A stretch of 37,824 nucleotides of DNA from JAWBSP01 sp964632175. GTDB lineage: Archaea > Hadarchaeota > Hadarchaeia > Hadarchaeales > JAWBSP01. The position numbers were made by a program, and so were the translations under genes. How positions within the stretch are numbered: the stretch's first letter is position 1; each line of letters starts with the position of its first letter. The stretch lies in contig CAZWBJ010000010.1 of NCBI GenBank assembly GCA_964632175.1, positions 1 to 37,824 on the forward strand, in the 5' to 3' direction. The notes beneath the pieces are model-generated. The model was not told the origin of the DNA. It made no database searches and was given only the letters and a program-made list of their open reading frames with translations. This document shows positions 22,101-30,601 of the stretch, in pieces.

Positions 22101-23149
22101 TCCAGCTTGTTTCTCCCCCCAATGGTTCCTCCCTGGGTACATCCACAGTCACTCTCAGCTGGGAAAGCGCCACTGACAGCGAGTCCGGCGTGGATCACTA
22201 CGAGCTATCGATCTCCGGGCGCATCTATACTGTGCTCGGTACCTCCAAGAGCCTCCCCCTGTCCCACGGGAACTATTCCTGGCGCGTGCGTGCAGTGGAC
22301 GCGGCGGGAAACGCGGGCCCATGGTCGGAGGAGTGGACCTTTAGCGTCAACGTTAAAGCGGAGGGGGGTGCGGGTGGGGGCGCGGGAGGGATCCAGGAAA
22401 ATGCGGATAACGCTCCCCCCAGAGTGGTATGGATTGATGTGGATCCGAGTGAGATTCTACATGTAGCGTTTGAATGCTGGGACGAGTCAGGGATCTCGTC
22501 GGTAGAGGTCTGGATTGACAACAGGCGGTGCTTGGTGAACTGGGACGGAAGAAAGGCCGAGGTGACGGAGGAAAACATTGGAGAGGGGTTACACACGGTG
22601 CTCGTGAGGGTGGCGGACATCCTTGGGAACGAGAATCTCCTCCTTCTAAATTATACGGTTAAACCGCACCGCGAACCCGCTGCACCCTCCGTCCCGCCGG
22701 TGGTTTCCTCCATGAGCTTGTCCGGTCGCCTGCTGCGTGTTCAAATTTTGAACGGAGAAAACCGCCGACTGGCCCTCCGTGCACACATCTATGTTGATGG
22801 ACGCCTGTTCAGGGTGCTACCGCTCGAGCTTCAGCCTCTGGAGCCAGTTTCGGTGGAGGTGGAGATGGGGAATCTGAGTCCGGGGGAGCATGTTATATCC
22901 ATTCAGGATGCCGAGGGACACCTTCTGGGTTCCGAGTCCATCTCGATACACTCTGAGATGGTCGGTTCTGCATCCCCGCGAAGTACCCCCTTGTGGTTGG
23001 CTGGGCTGGCGGTTCCGATCGCGGCAGGGTTGGGGTTGAGGATCTCTAAGCGGGGAAGGAAAGTCATGCCGGCTCAGGTGAAAATGGAAGAGATTCCCGA
23101 AGTGGTAAGAGCTCTAGCCCCCCTGCTAAGGGAGGAGAAAAATGACTAG
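19136..23149 (+). CDS. Giant Gly-rich/FnIII surface protein with C-terminal membrane anchor
   Basis: A 1337-residue exported protein. It has a signal peptide (residues 1-34; FLFLVALLIPHVLLLC core, PAYA end), an N-terminal beta-type region, two glycine-rich blocks (about 120-195 and 225-325, many Gly-Gly runs), at least four FnIII/Ig-like units (about 360-450, 755-860, 870-980, 985-1075), further beta units, one TM helix (about 1284-1300) and a 36-residue basic/acidic cytoplasmic tail. Several NxS/T sites suggest glycosylation. The GTG start follows a perfect GGGAGGTGA Shine-Dalgarno with a 9-base gap. The FnIII units resemble those at 1-2871. It overlaps the next MinD-like gene by 8 bases. 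Ligand and function are unknown. Confidence 0.85.
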   Translation: MKGESARRKAGFLFLVALLIPHVLLLCTPGPAYAWTATGGGDHLGEDWIISSNTTIAGNHYNIRLFRIPSGVTVTVQAYDGTNYGWVEIHAENILIEGILSAKGSGYQGVTGEVNGNGPGAGTRAGGYGGGGGGGYWRGGSGGGDGGGGGGGGSGGAGGAGGGGAAGGSAMSSIVFQMGSSGGGGYLAAQSGSGGGMVSLYAENVVISGVVDASGTDASEKPSSTNAQGGGGSGGCVKIVARFLSVTGSILANGGKGASNRSGGSGCSGGGGGSGGLIYVEASTTGGGTLRANGGNGGEANALYSSTGSTGGGGGGGGWIRVLSRTAITPSFSVAGGAGGPSKPGYYGYPGQSGVVENIRLPPEAPQLLSPLNNENVIDRVTFSWNNALGADSYQLIVDDDPFFESPEVNISLSGTSYVTSLPAEATYYWKVKAVNTGGENVSETRRLTFRYRPEIIEIQADNRLVDRKKDTDFATTATATRISVTIRDNGGAPTIAIKNVRLWIRAFDNSVVVDNQQFANFETVDENTRRFTFVFDPPDSLPVTALGPFDVQVWVSDVHGITAMGNYEGRGKSLFTVDDLQVGINLADNTPIYQLVISGNSFRVYDNASTTLDNVVVVDNNEGLIQASFTGNSYYKSYGLVSPVRLGRGDLGRVYVWARDNVLDGVSPALTYQVEGDNVKFLNFIVNRQSDQTSVTFDATWSSDGIGVSYGTPFLPENSQLMGNVSSGNGSIMIPHSTRINSGNKTLSLFDNTDRPLWNVQSQTFYFNILPVALGLRGDNRSLPARVTPRPVFGWVFQDNNPNDSQLGVRIQVGSTPHNNDLWDWTDAGFTAQEVTYGGLDLVRGQTYYIRMIVRDSQLEWQNADNAECWTRSSFTVNQLPVTSDLLVEDEVNPRIDTLFPTFSWTYSDPDGDGQSHYQVWVGSSPGSNDMWDSGEVISSAGSAKYSGAPLSWGRTYHVQVRTKDGLEWSEWAKGTFTLIDNNPPTQIQLVSPPNGSSLGTSTVTLSWESATDSESGVDHYELSISGRIYTVLGTSKSLPLSHGNYSWRVRAVDAAGNAGPWSEEWTFSVNVKAEGGAGGGAGGIQENADNAPPRVVWIDVDPSEILHVAFECWDESGISSVEVWIDNRRCLVNWDGRKAEVTEENIGEGLHTVLVRVADILGNENLLLLNYTVKPHREPAAPSVPPVVSSMSLSGRLLRVQILNGENRRLALRAHIYVDGRLFRVLPLELQPLEPVSVEVEMGNLSPGEHVISIQDAEGHLLGSESISIHSEMVGSASPRSTPLWLAGLAVPIAAGLGLRISKRGRKVMPAQVKMEEIPEVVRALAPLLREEKND

Positions 23150-23993
23150 CCTGGCCGTTGCCGCTGTGAAGGGGGGAACGGGCAAAAGCACGATAGCCCT
23201 GAGCTTGGCGATAGAGTTTTCAAAACTCTCCAAATCGGTACTCATACTCGATGGTGATCAGCACGTCAGGACAACGGAACTCAAAATGATCGAGGTGGGG
23301 AGGGGCGATCCCAGGCTGAGGGAGGTTTTGGAGGGGAGAGCGGAGTGGAGGGAGGCGGTTTACGCCTGCTGCCTCCAGAGGGATGGGGAATACATGTTTC
23401 CCAACCTGTACGTCCTTCCCGCGGGCGCCGCTTTCCTCCCCGATCTCGAGCTGGGGTTCGATGTCCTAACCTTCAGGGAGAGGGTGGAAAGGCTGGATGA
23501 GGTGCTTCGCGAACTGGAGAAAAGGGTGGCGTACATAATAATAGACACCCCCGCCAACTTCGGCAGGGAGCACTTGGTTCTGCTTTCCGCAGCCGATGCC
23601 ATAATACCAGTTCTCAATCCCGATGACGACACTTACCTTTCCACCCGCCGCAAGTTCTCGGAGCTTCAAGCGCTTCTTGGGGAGTTTCAGATCCTGGGCT
23701 GTGTGCTCAACAAGGTGCCCTCCGACTTCGACGAGCAGTACTGGGTGGAAAGGGCGGAGAGGGAAATAGGCAAGGTGCTGGGTGTGGTTCACTTTGACGA
23801 GATGGTCGCTAGGGCCTTCAGCGAAAACTTGCCTATTCAGGTGAGATATCCCGGATCCAAGGCGGCGAAAGAGCTGAGTGCTCTAGCTCTGAGGGTACAT
23901 GCCCTTAAGGTGAGGCGAAGGAGCAGGAGAATCATGGAGAGGATAGATGAGGCCCTAGCAAAACTCCAAAAGATGATCAGGGGAAGCGCTTGA
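23142..23993 (+). CDS. MinD-like ATPase, HVRTxELKM subfamily
   Basis: A 283-residue ATPase with P-loop AAVKGGTGKST, Walker A' DGD followed by HVRTTELKM, and Walker B IIIDTPANFG. The signature and the block AVYAC...MFPNLYVLPAG match the ATPase at 3891-4700, so they are paralogs. The C-terminal 30 residues are a basic helix (VRRRSRRIMERIDEAL). The start is ATG with GGAGG 6 bases upstream, inside the last codons of the surface protein, so the two are translated together. It overlaps the debranching enzyme gene by 4 bases (TTGA). Confidence 0.88.
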   Translation: MTSLAVAAVKGGTGKSTIALSLAIEFSKLSKSVLILDGDQHVRTTELKMIEVGRGDPRLREVLEGRAEWREAVYACCLQRDGEYMFPNLYVLPAGAAFLPDLELGFDVLTFRERVERLDEVLRELEKRVAYIIIDTPANFGREHLVLLSAADAIIPVLNPDDDTYLSTRRKFSELQALLGEFQILGCVLNKVPSDFDEQYWVERAEREIGKVLGVVHFDEMVARAFSENLPIQVRYPGSKAAKELSALALRVHALKVRRRSRRIMERIDEALAKLQKMIRGSA

Positions 23994-25930
23994 TTGGAGT
24001 AAGAAGACCCACGCTGGAGGAAGTGGGGAAGGAGTGGGTGCTGGCGAACGGGCTGGGTGGCTACTCCTCCTCGACCGTTCTGGGGATAAACACTAGGAAG
24101 TACCACGGGCTACTGATTGCCACCACTAACCCTCCTTGGGGTCGGAAGCTCCTCCTTTCCAAGCTAGAGGAGGAACTGGAGGTGGGGGGCGAGGTCTATC
24201 CCCTCTCTTCCAATTTCTATCCGGGTGTGGTCCATCCCCAGGGTTACCTGTATCTCTCCGAGTTCCGGCTCTTCCCCTTTCCCACTTTTGTTTACACTCT
24301 GTCCTCGGTTAAGGTGGAAAAGAGGATTGTCATGCCGCACGGTTTTAACGCCGTGATGGTGAACTATCGGGTGGCGGGCGAGGGTGAATGGAGGCTCCGG
24401 ATTTTTCCGCTACTCAACTGTCGCGATGTTCACTCTTTGACCAAAAAGGGGGAGATAGTTTTTGAGGAGGAGCAGGTGCGGGGGGGAGTCAGGATGTCAG
24501 TCTCGGGGGAAGAGATTTACTTGGGTTCGGACCTAGCTAGATACATCCCCTCCGACCTCCCGGAGACAAACCGATGGTATCTAAACATGGAGTATCCGGA
24601 GGAAAGAGAGCGCGGGTATCCGTTCAGGGAGGATCATTACTGCCCTGGTTGTTTTGAGTTCCGGGGAAGAGAGGCCAGCTTGCACTTGGTGGTTGCTGGC
24701 GGGTGGAGGGGGGAGGAGGCGTGGCGGTCCCTCCTTCAGGATCCACCTCTAGTTCTACAGAGGGAGGAGAGGAGGCAGCTGGAGGTGACGTCGGCGAGGA
24801 GGGAACTCTTTCCCCTCCTGCTCGCAGCCGACAGCTTCTTCGCGGAGACCCCCAAAGGCACTTTCATCCTAGCCGGTTACCACTGGTTCTCCACTTGGTT
24901 CAGGGATGCCCTCATAAGCCTGCCCGGCTTGGCCCTGCTCACCGGGCGCTATCTCTTGGCCAGGGAAGTGTTGCTCACGATCGCCAGCATGGAGAAGGGG
25001 GGCATGCTCCCGAACTTTGTAGAGGACGGACGCGTCGATTTCGGGGCAGCTGATTCCTCTCTCTGGCTCTTCTACGCTTTGCACAAGTACCTCTCCTACA
25101 CGGACGACACCTCCATACTCCAAGTGATGACTCCAGTCCTGCGGAGAATCGTGCTGGCGTGCGTGAAGGGAACGGCGGCAGCGAAGATGGACAAGGATGG
25201 TCTTCTCTCCGTTCCTCCGGGATACACCTGGATGGATGCGAGGGTGGGGGGAGTCCCCGTCACGCCGAGGGGAGGAAAGCCGGTGGAGGTAAACGCCCTG
25301 TGGTACAATTCCCTGCGGTTGATGGAGGTGCTCGGGGAGAGGGTCGCGGGCGCACCTTCGCCCGAGGAGGTGAGGGATAATTTCTTGAGGCAATTCTGGG
25401 ACGAGGGGAGGGGGTACCTTTGTGATGTAGTTTGCGGGGAGTCTAGGGACTGGAGTCTCAGACCGAACCAAATCTTCGCTCTGAGCCTTCCCTTCCCCCT
25501 GATTACCGAAAAGGAAAGGGCCTCGAGGATCCTGAGCCTGCTGTGGAATAAACTGCTCACGCCCGTCGGCCTCCGCAGCCTTTCCCCAGACGATCCCCAC
25601 TACCGAGGGAGATACCTCGGGGACGTTTTCAGCAGGGATGCAGCATATCACCAGGGTACGGTGTGGGGGTGGCTGATCGGTCCCTTCGTCACGGCCCTCA
25701 TCAGGTTCGGGTGGGAAAGGGAGACGGGAAGGAGGCTCTTGGCACCCCTCATGACCAAACACCTAGAGGAGGCCGGACTGGGCACCATTTCAGAAATCTT
25801 TGATGGTGATCCTCCACACCTGCCCAAGGGGTGCATCTCCCAAGCTTGGAGCGTGGCTGAAGTGCTGAGAAGCTACATAGAAGACGTGCTAGGCATTAAG
25901 CCCCCATACGAGAAAAAATATGTGAGCTGA
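23990..25930 (+). CDS. Glycogen debranching enzyme (GH133, amylo-1,6-glucosidase type)
   Basis: A 646-residue protein of the archaeal debranching family. The N-terminal beta-sandwich domain has the WVLANGLGGYSSSTVLGINTR-type start and KYHGLL motif. The C-terminal (alpha/alpha)6 barrel (about 265-640) has HWFSTWFRDALISLPGL, NALWYNSL and FSRDAAYHQGTVWGW. It removes alpha-1,6 branch glucose from glycogen-type polymers. The start is TTG overlapping the MinD stop, with AGGGGA upstream. The ATG of the next gene overlaps its stop by one base. Cytoplasmic; the role in glycogen turnover is the family function, and the link to a surface protein operon is noted separately. Confidence 0.92.
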   Translation: MIGVRRPTLEEVGKEWVLANGLGGYSSSTVLGINTRKYHGLLIATTNPPWGRKLLLSKLEEELEVGGEVYPLSSNFYPGVVHPQGYLYLSEFRLFPFPTFVYTLSSVKVEKRIVMPHGFNAVMVNYRVAGEGEWRLRIFPLLNCRDVHSLTKKGEIVFEEEQVRGGVRMSVSGEEIYLGSDLARYIPSDLPETNRWYLNMEYPEERERGYPFREDHYCPGCFEFRGREASLHLVVAGGWRGEEAWRSLLQDPPLVLQREERRQLEVTSARRELFPLLLAADSFFAETPKGTFILAGYHWFSTWFRDALISLPGLALLTGRYLLAREVLLTIASMEKGGMLPNFVEDGRVDFGAADSSLWLFYALHKYLSYTDDTSILQVMTPVLRRIVLACVKGTAAAKMDKDGLLSVPPGYTWMDARVGGVPVTPRGGKPVEVNALWYNSLRLMEVLGERVAGAPSPEEVRDNFLRQFWDEGRGYLCDVVCGESRDWSLRPNQIFALSLPFPLITEKERASRILSLLWNKLLTPVGLRSLSPDDPHYRGRYLGDVFSRDAAYHQGTVWGWLIGPFVTALIRFGWERETGRRLLAPLMTKHLEEAGLGTISEIFDGDPPHLPKGCISQAWSVAEVLRSYIEDVLGIKPPYEKKYVS

Positions 25931-27450
25931 TGACCGATGTGTGCCTTGGATTCGAAGTCCACCAGCCCTACCGGGTGAGCCAGAAATTCAAGGAGGAATT
26001 AGCGAGTGGAAAATCTGCTGAGGAGCTTTTCGATCTTTACTTTGATAACTCTAGGAACAAGGAAATTCTGCAGCGCGTGGCGAGGAAGTGCTACCTGCCG
26101 GCGGGGAGAATCATCCTGGAGAACATCGAGAGGGCGGAGAGCTGGGGCAAAAAATTTAAAGTATGCTACAGCATCTCAGGAGTTCTGCTGGAGCAGCTGG
26201 AGAGGTGGGCTCCGGACGTTTTGGAACTCTTCAAGCAGTTGGCGAGTACGGGGTGCGTGGAATTTCTGAATCAGACCTACTATCATTCCCTGTCCAGCCT
26301 TTTCTCCGCGGAGCGGGAGGAATTCGTCGAGCAGGTTTTGATGCACCGGGCCCTCGTTCGGGATCTCTTTGGCCAAGAGCCGGAGGTTTTTGAGAATACC
26401 GAATTCATATACAACAACTCGATAGCCAGAACCGTGTTCCTGCTGGGATTCAGGGGAATGTTTACTGAGGGCGCCGAGAGGATTTTGGGCTGGCGCTCTC
26501 CAAACTACGTTTACCGGGCGAGGGATGTGGATCTCAAGGTTTTCCTCAGGAACTGTAGGCTCACGGATGACATCGCGTTCAGGTTCTCCGCTTGGGACTG
26601 GCCGGGCTTTCCCCTCACAGCCGACAAGTACGCGGCATGGTTGGCGGCCACACCTGGCCAGTGCATAAACATTTTCATGGACTACGAAACGCTGGGGGAG
26701 CACCAGTGGCCGGAGACCGGGATCCACGAATTTCTGCGCTGGCTACCTGGGGAGGTGCTCAAGTGGGAAAACCTGCGCTTTGTCACCCCCTCCGAGCTCT
26801 TGCGCCACGAGCCAGTGGGGGAGGTGGACGTGTTCGAGTACGACACCCTCTCTTGGGCGGATGTGGACAAGGGGGTGAAGGCCTGGTTGGGAAATGGGAT
26901 GCAACTCACCTGCTACAGGGCGGTGAAGGAGATGGAGCCCTACGTGAAGAAGCTGGGGGACGAACGCTTTCTCAAGCTCTGGAGGATGTTCCAGATAAGC
27001 GATAACATTTACTATATGTATCAGGAGTTTGGTCCTTCCGGGATGGTGCACGGCTACTTCAGTCAGATGTTTCCCACGGATGCCTTTGCCGTTTTCACGA
27101 GGGCCTTCTCAGATTTCCAGGAGAAGTTGATGGAGAATCTGCCTCAGGAGCGCTCCTCTCTCGTTGCTCTCAGGATTTTCCCGCCGGAGAAGGCTTTTCA
27201 CTTCTTTGAGGGGGGGAGATATCTCGGTTCGGTTTTTAGTCTCCTTGAACTCTGGGAGAAGCTGGGAGATTTCCCCGAGAGCTGTCTCCGGGCCAATTTG
27301 GAAGATTTGGAAAAGTGGGTGAGATGGACGATTGGCGACCCCCTGCTGGCCGATCAGATTTTGGGGCTGAAGTCTAAACCGCAAGTTAGGCGGGGGCTGG
27401 CAGAGCTACTTGCAAAAAGGTTTGAGGGAATAAGGGTGAGAGGACTTTGA
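25930..27450 (+). CDS. GH57 family alpha-amylase/glucanotransferase-like enzyme
   Basis: A 506-residue GH57 enzyme. It begins with the family strand LGFEVHQPYR, has the nucleophile glutamate in FENTEFIYNN, and the catalytic aspartate with MDYETLGEHQWPETG. GH57 members cut or transfer alpha-1,4-glucan chains in glycogen metabolism. Which activity (amylase, 4-alpha-glucanotransferase or branching) is not decided by sequence. It shares a one-base start overlap with the debranching enzyme and a 4-base overlap with the glycosyltransferase gene. Confidence 0.9.
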   Translation: MTDVCLGFEVHQPYRVSQKFKEELASGKSAEELFDLYFDNSRNKEILQRVARKCYLPAGRIILENIERAESWGKKFKVCYSISGVLLEQLERWAPDVLELFKQLASTGCVEFLNQTYYHSLSSLFSAEREEFVEQVLMHRALVRDLFGQEPEVFENTEFIYNNSIARTVFLLGFRGMFTEGAERILGWRSPNYVYRARDVDLKVFLRNCRLTDDIAFRFSAWDWPGFPLTADKYAAWLAATPGQCINIFMDYETLGEHQWPETGIHEFLRWLPGEVLKWENLRFVTPSELLRHEPVGEVDVFEYDTLSWADVDKGVKAWLGNGMQLTCYRAVKEMEPYVKKLGDERFLKLWRMFQISDNIYYMYQEFGPSGMVHGYFSQMFPTDAFAVFTRAFSDFQEKLMENLPQERSSLVALRIFPPEKAFHFFEGGRYLGSVFSLLELWEKLGDFPESCLRANLEDLEKWVRWTIGDPLLADQILGLKSKPQVRRGLAELLAKRFEGIRVRGL

Positions 27451-28613
27451 GGATTGCGCATTTCTGCTGGGAGTCTCTTTACGGCATCCGCTGCGGCGGG
27501 CTTGCGAACTCCGTTACGGGTTGGACGGAGGCGCTGGCGAGGAGGGGCCACGAGGTTCACCTGTTCACGAGGTGGAAGGAGGGCTGGGAGAGATACGAGC
27601 TGAGGAATGGCGTTCACATCCACAGGTGCGTGTTCGATTACAGGGGGAACATGCTCGAGTTCGCTTGGAAGATGTGCAGGGCGATGCTCGACGATTTTGA
27701 GGTGGCCGAGAGAGAGTTTGGGAAGTTCGACTTAGTCCACGGGCACGACTGGCATGTGGTGGATGCCCTCCATGAGCTGAAGAATAGGGGATATCCCGTG
27801 GTCATGACTTTTCACTCCACCGAGTGGGGAAGGAACGGGAACAGCTTTGGCGGATGGTGGGAGTTCAGGGAGATCTCGGCTAAGGAGTGGTACGGCGGAT
27901 ACATCGCCAACAGGATTTCGACGGTTTCAAGGGCCATGAAGGGAGAGCTCATGTGGCTCTACCAGATTCCCGACTGGAAGATAGAGGTGATCCCTAACGG
28001 GATCTATCCCGAACGCTACAGGTTGCAACTGGATCAGGGAGAAGTAAAGAAGAAGTATGGTGTTCATCCGCTTGCTCCCATGATTCTCTTCGTGGGGCGG
28101 ATGAGCTACCAGAAGGGTCCCGATCTTCTGGTTGAGGCCATCCCGCACGTGCTGCGCCACAGGTGGGATGCCGTTTTCTTTTTCGTAGGTGAGGGTGGAG
28201 CTAGGCCTTACTGCGAGTGGAGGGCCGGACAGCTTGGGGTTTCTGGTTCGACGAGGTTCTTGGGCTGGGTTCCGGACGAGGAGTACATCCGTCTCCTGAA
28301 CGCTTGCGACATCGTGTGCATCCCGAGCAGGAACGAGCCCTTCGGGATAGTCCTGCTAGAGGCATGGGCGGCGGGGAAGGCAGTAGTGGTGACGGATGTG
28401 GGAGGGCTCTCGGAGAACGTGGAGAATTTCGTTGACGGGATCCGGGTTTATCCCTACCCGGAGTCCATCGCTTGGGGAATCAACTACATAATCAACGATG
28501 CGTACGGGGTGAGGTGGATAGGGGAGAACGGGAGAAAGAAGGTTCAGCAGTTCACCTGGGACGCTGTGGGGGAGAGGATGTGCCAGTTATACCAGAAAGT
28601 CAAATCTGGATGA
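27447..28613 (+). CDS. GT4 glycosyltransferase, glycogen/sugar synthase-like
   Basis: A 388-residue GT-B glycosyltransferase. The N-terminal lobe has the GGLANSVTGWTEAL loop; HGHDWH resembles glycogen/starch-synthase donor sites. The C-terminal lobe has VGRMSYQKGPDLL and the E-x7-E motif in EPFGIVLLEAWAAGK. The TTG start overlaps the GH57 stop by 4 bases. Alongside GH133 and GH57 it suits glycogen synthesis, but a sugar-transfer role for cell-surface glycans is also possible. It converges with the phosphoesterase gene over 14 bases. Confidence 0.88.
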   Translation: MRIAHFCWESLYGIRCGGLANSVTGWTEALARRGHEVHLFTRWKEGWERYELRNGVHIHRCVFDYRGNMLEFAWKMCRAMLDDFEVAEREFGKFDLVHGHDWHVVDALHELKNRGYPVVMTFHSTEWGRNGNSFGGWWEFREISAKEWYGGYIANRISTVSRAMKGELMWLYQIPDWKIEVIPNGIYPERYRLQLDQGEVKKKYGVHPLAPMILFVGRMSYQKGPDLLVEAIPHVLRHRWDAVFFFVGEGGARPYCEWRAGQLGVSGSTRFLGWVPDEEYIRLLNACDIVCIPSRNEPFGIVLLEAWAAGKAVVVTDVGGLSENVENFVDGIRVYPYPESIAWGINYIINDAYGVRWIGENGRKKVQQFTWDAVGERMCQLYQKVKSG

Positions 28614-29250
28614 GCTGGGCCTGAACCCTTTCTTTTACCGTGAGCTCGGCAGCGTAACCCTTGGAGAGGGGGCCTGGATTCACGATGACTGTGGCTCCTA
28701 GGTTTGAGATGCTCCTCCCCTCGTGAGCGTGGCCGCAGCAGTTGGCCAGGGGGTGGGTTCGCTCGATGAAGGCCCTGATGCTCTTGCTGCCGATGTAGGT
28801 GCCATCGGGTAGTAGATCTGCCGGGGTGCCGTAGGGGGGGGCGTGGGTCACCAGAATGAAGTTCTTGCCCGCCTCTTCCGCCAGCCTGTCCAGTTCCTCG
28901 GCGATTTCCGCTTCCGTGAACTCCAAGGGGGTGTTGAAGGGGGTAACGTTTGAGCCGCCTAGGCCGATGAAGGTGAGGTCCCCCAGCTTGACACATTTCC
29001 TGTGTAGGTTCACTCCTCTGGCTTCAAGCACCTCCACCGTGTTTTTGGGGTCGCAGTTTCCTGGAACGCTGAGGATGGGGAGGTTCAGTTTTTTCAAGGA
29101 ATCAAGTAGCTCTTCGATCATTCCGAGCGGGCCCAGCTGGCTGATATCTCCGATGAGCAGCAGTCCCTCGTAGCCCCCCTCAAGTAGCCTCATGAGGTTC
29201 CGCTGGGCCACGGGTTGCCCATGGAGGTCGGCTACTACCAGTAGGCGCAT
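28600..29250 (-). CDS. Calcineurin-like metallophosphoesterase
   Basis: A 216-residue protein with the metal site in order: ADLHG, LIGDIS, VPGNCD, THAPPYG and CGHAHEG. That is the dinuclear phosphoesterase fold; the first site has Asp-Leu-His rather than the usual Asp-Thr-His. The substrate is unknown. The ATG at 29250 is supported by a TATA-like GATAAAAG about 21-29 bases upstream; a GTG at 29268 is an alternative. The 3' end overlaps the convergent glycosyltransferase by 14 bases. Confidence 0.87.
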   Translation of the reverse strand: MRLLVVADLHGQPVAQRNLMRLLEGGYEGLLLIGDISQLGPLGMIEELLDSLKKLNLPILSVPGNCDPKNTVEVLEARGVNLHRKCVKLGDLTFIGLGGSNVTPFNTPLEFTEAEIAEELDRLAEEAGKNFILVTHAPPYGTPADLLPDGTYIGSKSIRAFIERTHPLANCCGHAHEGRSISNLGATVIVNPGPLSKGYAAELTVKERVQAQLIQI

Positions 29251-29308
29251 CTTCAACTCAAGGTTCACCCCCTTTTATCCCCTCGGATGCTCCCCGGTCA
29301 CGGGGTTA

Positions 29309-29318
29309 AAGTTAAATC
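29309..29318 (+). promoter_or_regulatory. TATA-like element for the amidohydrolase-like/PreA-like pair
   Basis: AAGTTAAATC lies 18-27 bases upstream of the ATG at 29336; the gene would be leaderless and divergent from the phosphoesterase. Confidence 0.45.
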
Positions 29319-29335
29319 ATCCAGCTATCGGATAG

Positions 29336-30601
29336 ATGGTGGACCTCCTCATCAAAAACGGCCTGATTTTGACCATGGACGAAAGCCTTTCGATTAGAAA
29401 GGGCTCAATTGCGGTCGAGGATGGGAGGATAAGAAAAATTGGCAAAGACTTCACAGGACAAGCAGAGGAGGTGCTGGACGCGGAGGGAAAGATTGTGATG
29501 CCCGGTCTCGTGCTTTCTCACTCTCGTTTCCAAAATGCCTTTCAGGCTCTAGAGCGGGAGGATGGCATCTCTCCTCCGGGCTGGTCCCCGCTTGAGGAAG
29601 CCCTGACGGCTGAGGATGTTCTCGCGGGCACAACTTTCTCCTGTGCGCAACTGCTCTCTGGGGGTGTAACCTTCTCGATCAACATTCTCTCCCTGAAGGA
29701 AATTTCGGGTGGGATACTGGAGGAGGGTTGCGCCAGGGAGGAGGAGATGGGGATGAAGGGATTGATCGGGGCAGAGGTGTGGGATGACGAGAAAGTCGAT
29801 GGTTCAAAGACCCTGAGGGAGGTGGAGAGGTTTTTCCGGAGGAACCGCTCAAAGACGATCGGTTCCCTAGCGAGCGTGCGCGCCTCGTCCTCGGATGAGA
29901 TTTTGGATTGTGTGCGCGAATCGGCGGAAGAGCACGGGTTGAAGCTTTCGATCAGGATCTCCAAAACACCGGCCGAGTACTACTACTGTAGGCAGAGGGC
30001 TGGAGATCCTCTCTGGAGGCTTGAGAGGCGGGGGCTGCTGGATGAGAATGTCATCCTAACTCATTTCACCTACCGGGTAGGAGAGGAGGAATTGAAAATC
30101 GTGCAGAAGAATAAGGCGAAGATTGTTCACACCCCGCTGGATTATATATATACCCGCTGCCTTCCGGCAATAGAGGAGAGCATCAGGATGGGGATCGCAT
30201 CGGGTGTAGGCACCGACGATCTCTTCGATGTTTTCGAACTCCTTCGGCTTACCTATCTGCAACAGAGGGCGGCGGGCAAGCAGATCTGCGCCTCTCACCT
30301 TTTGAAGATGGTCACCAGGGAGGCGGCAGAACTCTACGGACTGAAAGATTTGGGGAGTATTGAGGTTGGAAAAAGTGCGGATATAATTGTCCTTGATTTG
30401 CCCCCGCTGAAGGACGAGCATGTGTACGAATACCTGCTCTTAAGAGCATCTGCTCAAAGAGTGGATACGGTGATTTCGAGCGGTAGAATTTTGAAACGCG
30501 GGGGAAAACCGTGCTGGGATGAAACTAAGGTGCAGCGGGAATTTGCCAGATCGATGAGCTCGCTGCACAGGAAGATACTCCATGGCAAAACTGTCGGTTG
30601 A
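29336..30601 (+). CDS. Amidohydrolase-fold protein with degraded metal ligands
   Basis: A 421-residue protein with the ATZ/TRZ-type amidohydrolase layout: an N-terminal urease-like beta-sandwich (LLIKNGLILTM), VEDGRI, then a barrel and a C-terminal beta part ending SADIIVLDL. The metal site is not intact: the usual PGLVxxHxH reads PGLVLSHSR, so the second histidine is arginine, and the later HxxE-type ligand region reads SIRISKT. H in LTHF and GVGTDD near the end are retained. It may therefore be inactive or use a different metal arrangement. It overlaps the PreA-like gene by 20 bases. Confidence 0.82.
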   Translation: MVDLLIKNGLILTMDESLSIRKGSIAVEDGRIRKIGKDFTGQAEEVLDAEGKIVMPGLVLSHSRFQNAFQALEREDGISPPGWSPLEEALTAEDVLAGTTFSCAQLLSGGVTFSINILSLKEISGGILEEGCAREEEMGMKGLIGAEVWDDEKVDGSKTLREVERFFRRNRSKTIGSLASVRASSSDEILDCVRESAEEHGLKLSIRISKTPAEYYYCRQRAGDPLWRLERRGLLDENVILTHFTYRVGEEELKIVQKNKAKIVHTPLDYIYTRCLPAIEESIRMGIASGVGTDDLFDVFELLRLTYLQQRAAGKQICASHLLKMVTREAAELYGLKDLGSIEVGKSADIIVLDLPPLKDEHVYEYLLLRASAQRVDTVISSGRILKRGGKPCWDETKVQREFARSMSSLHRKILHGKTVG

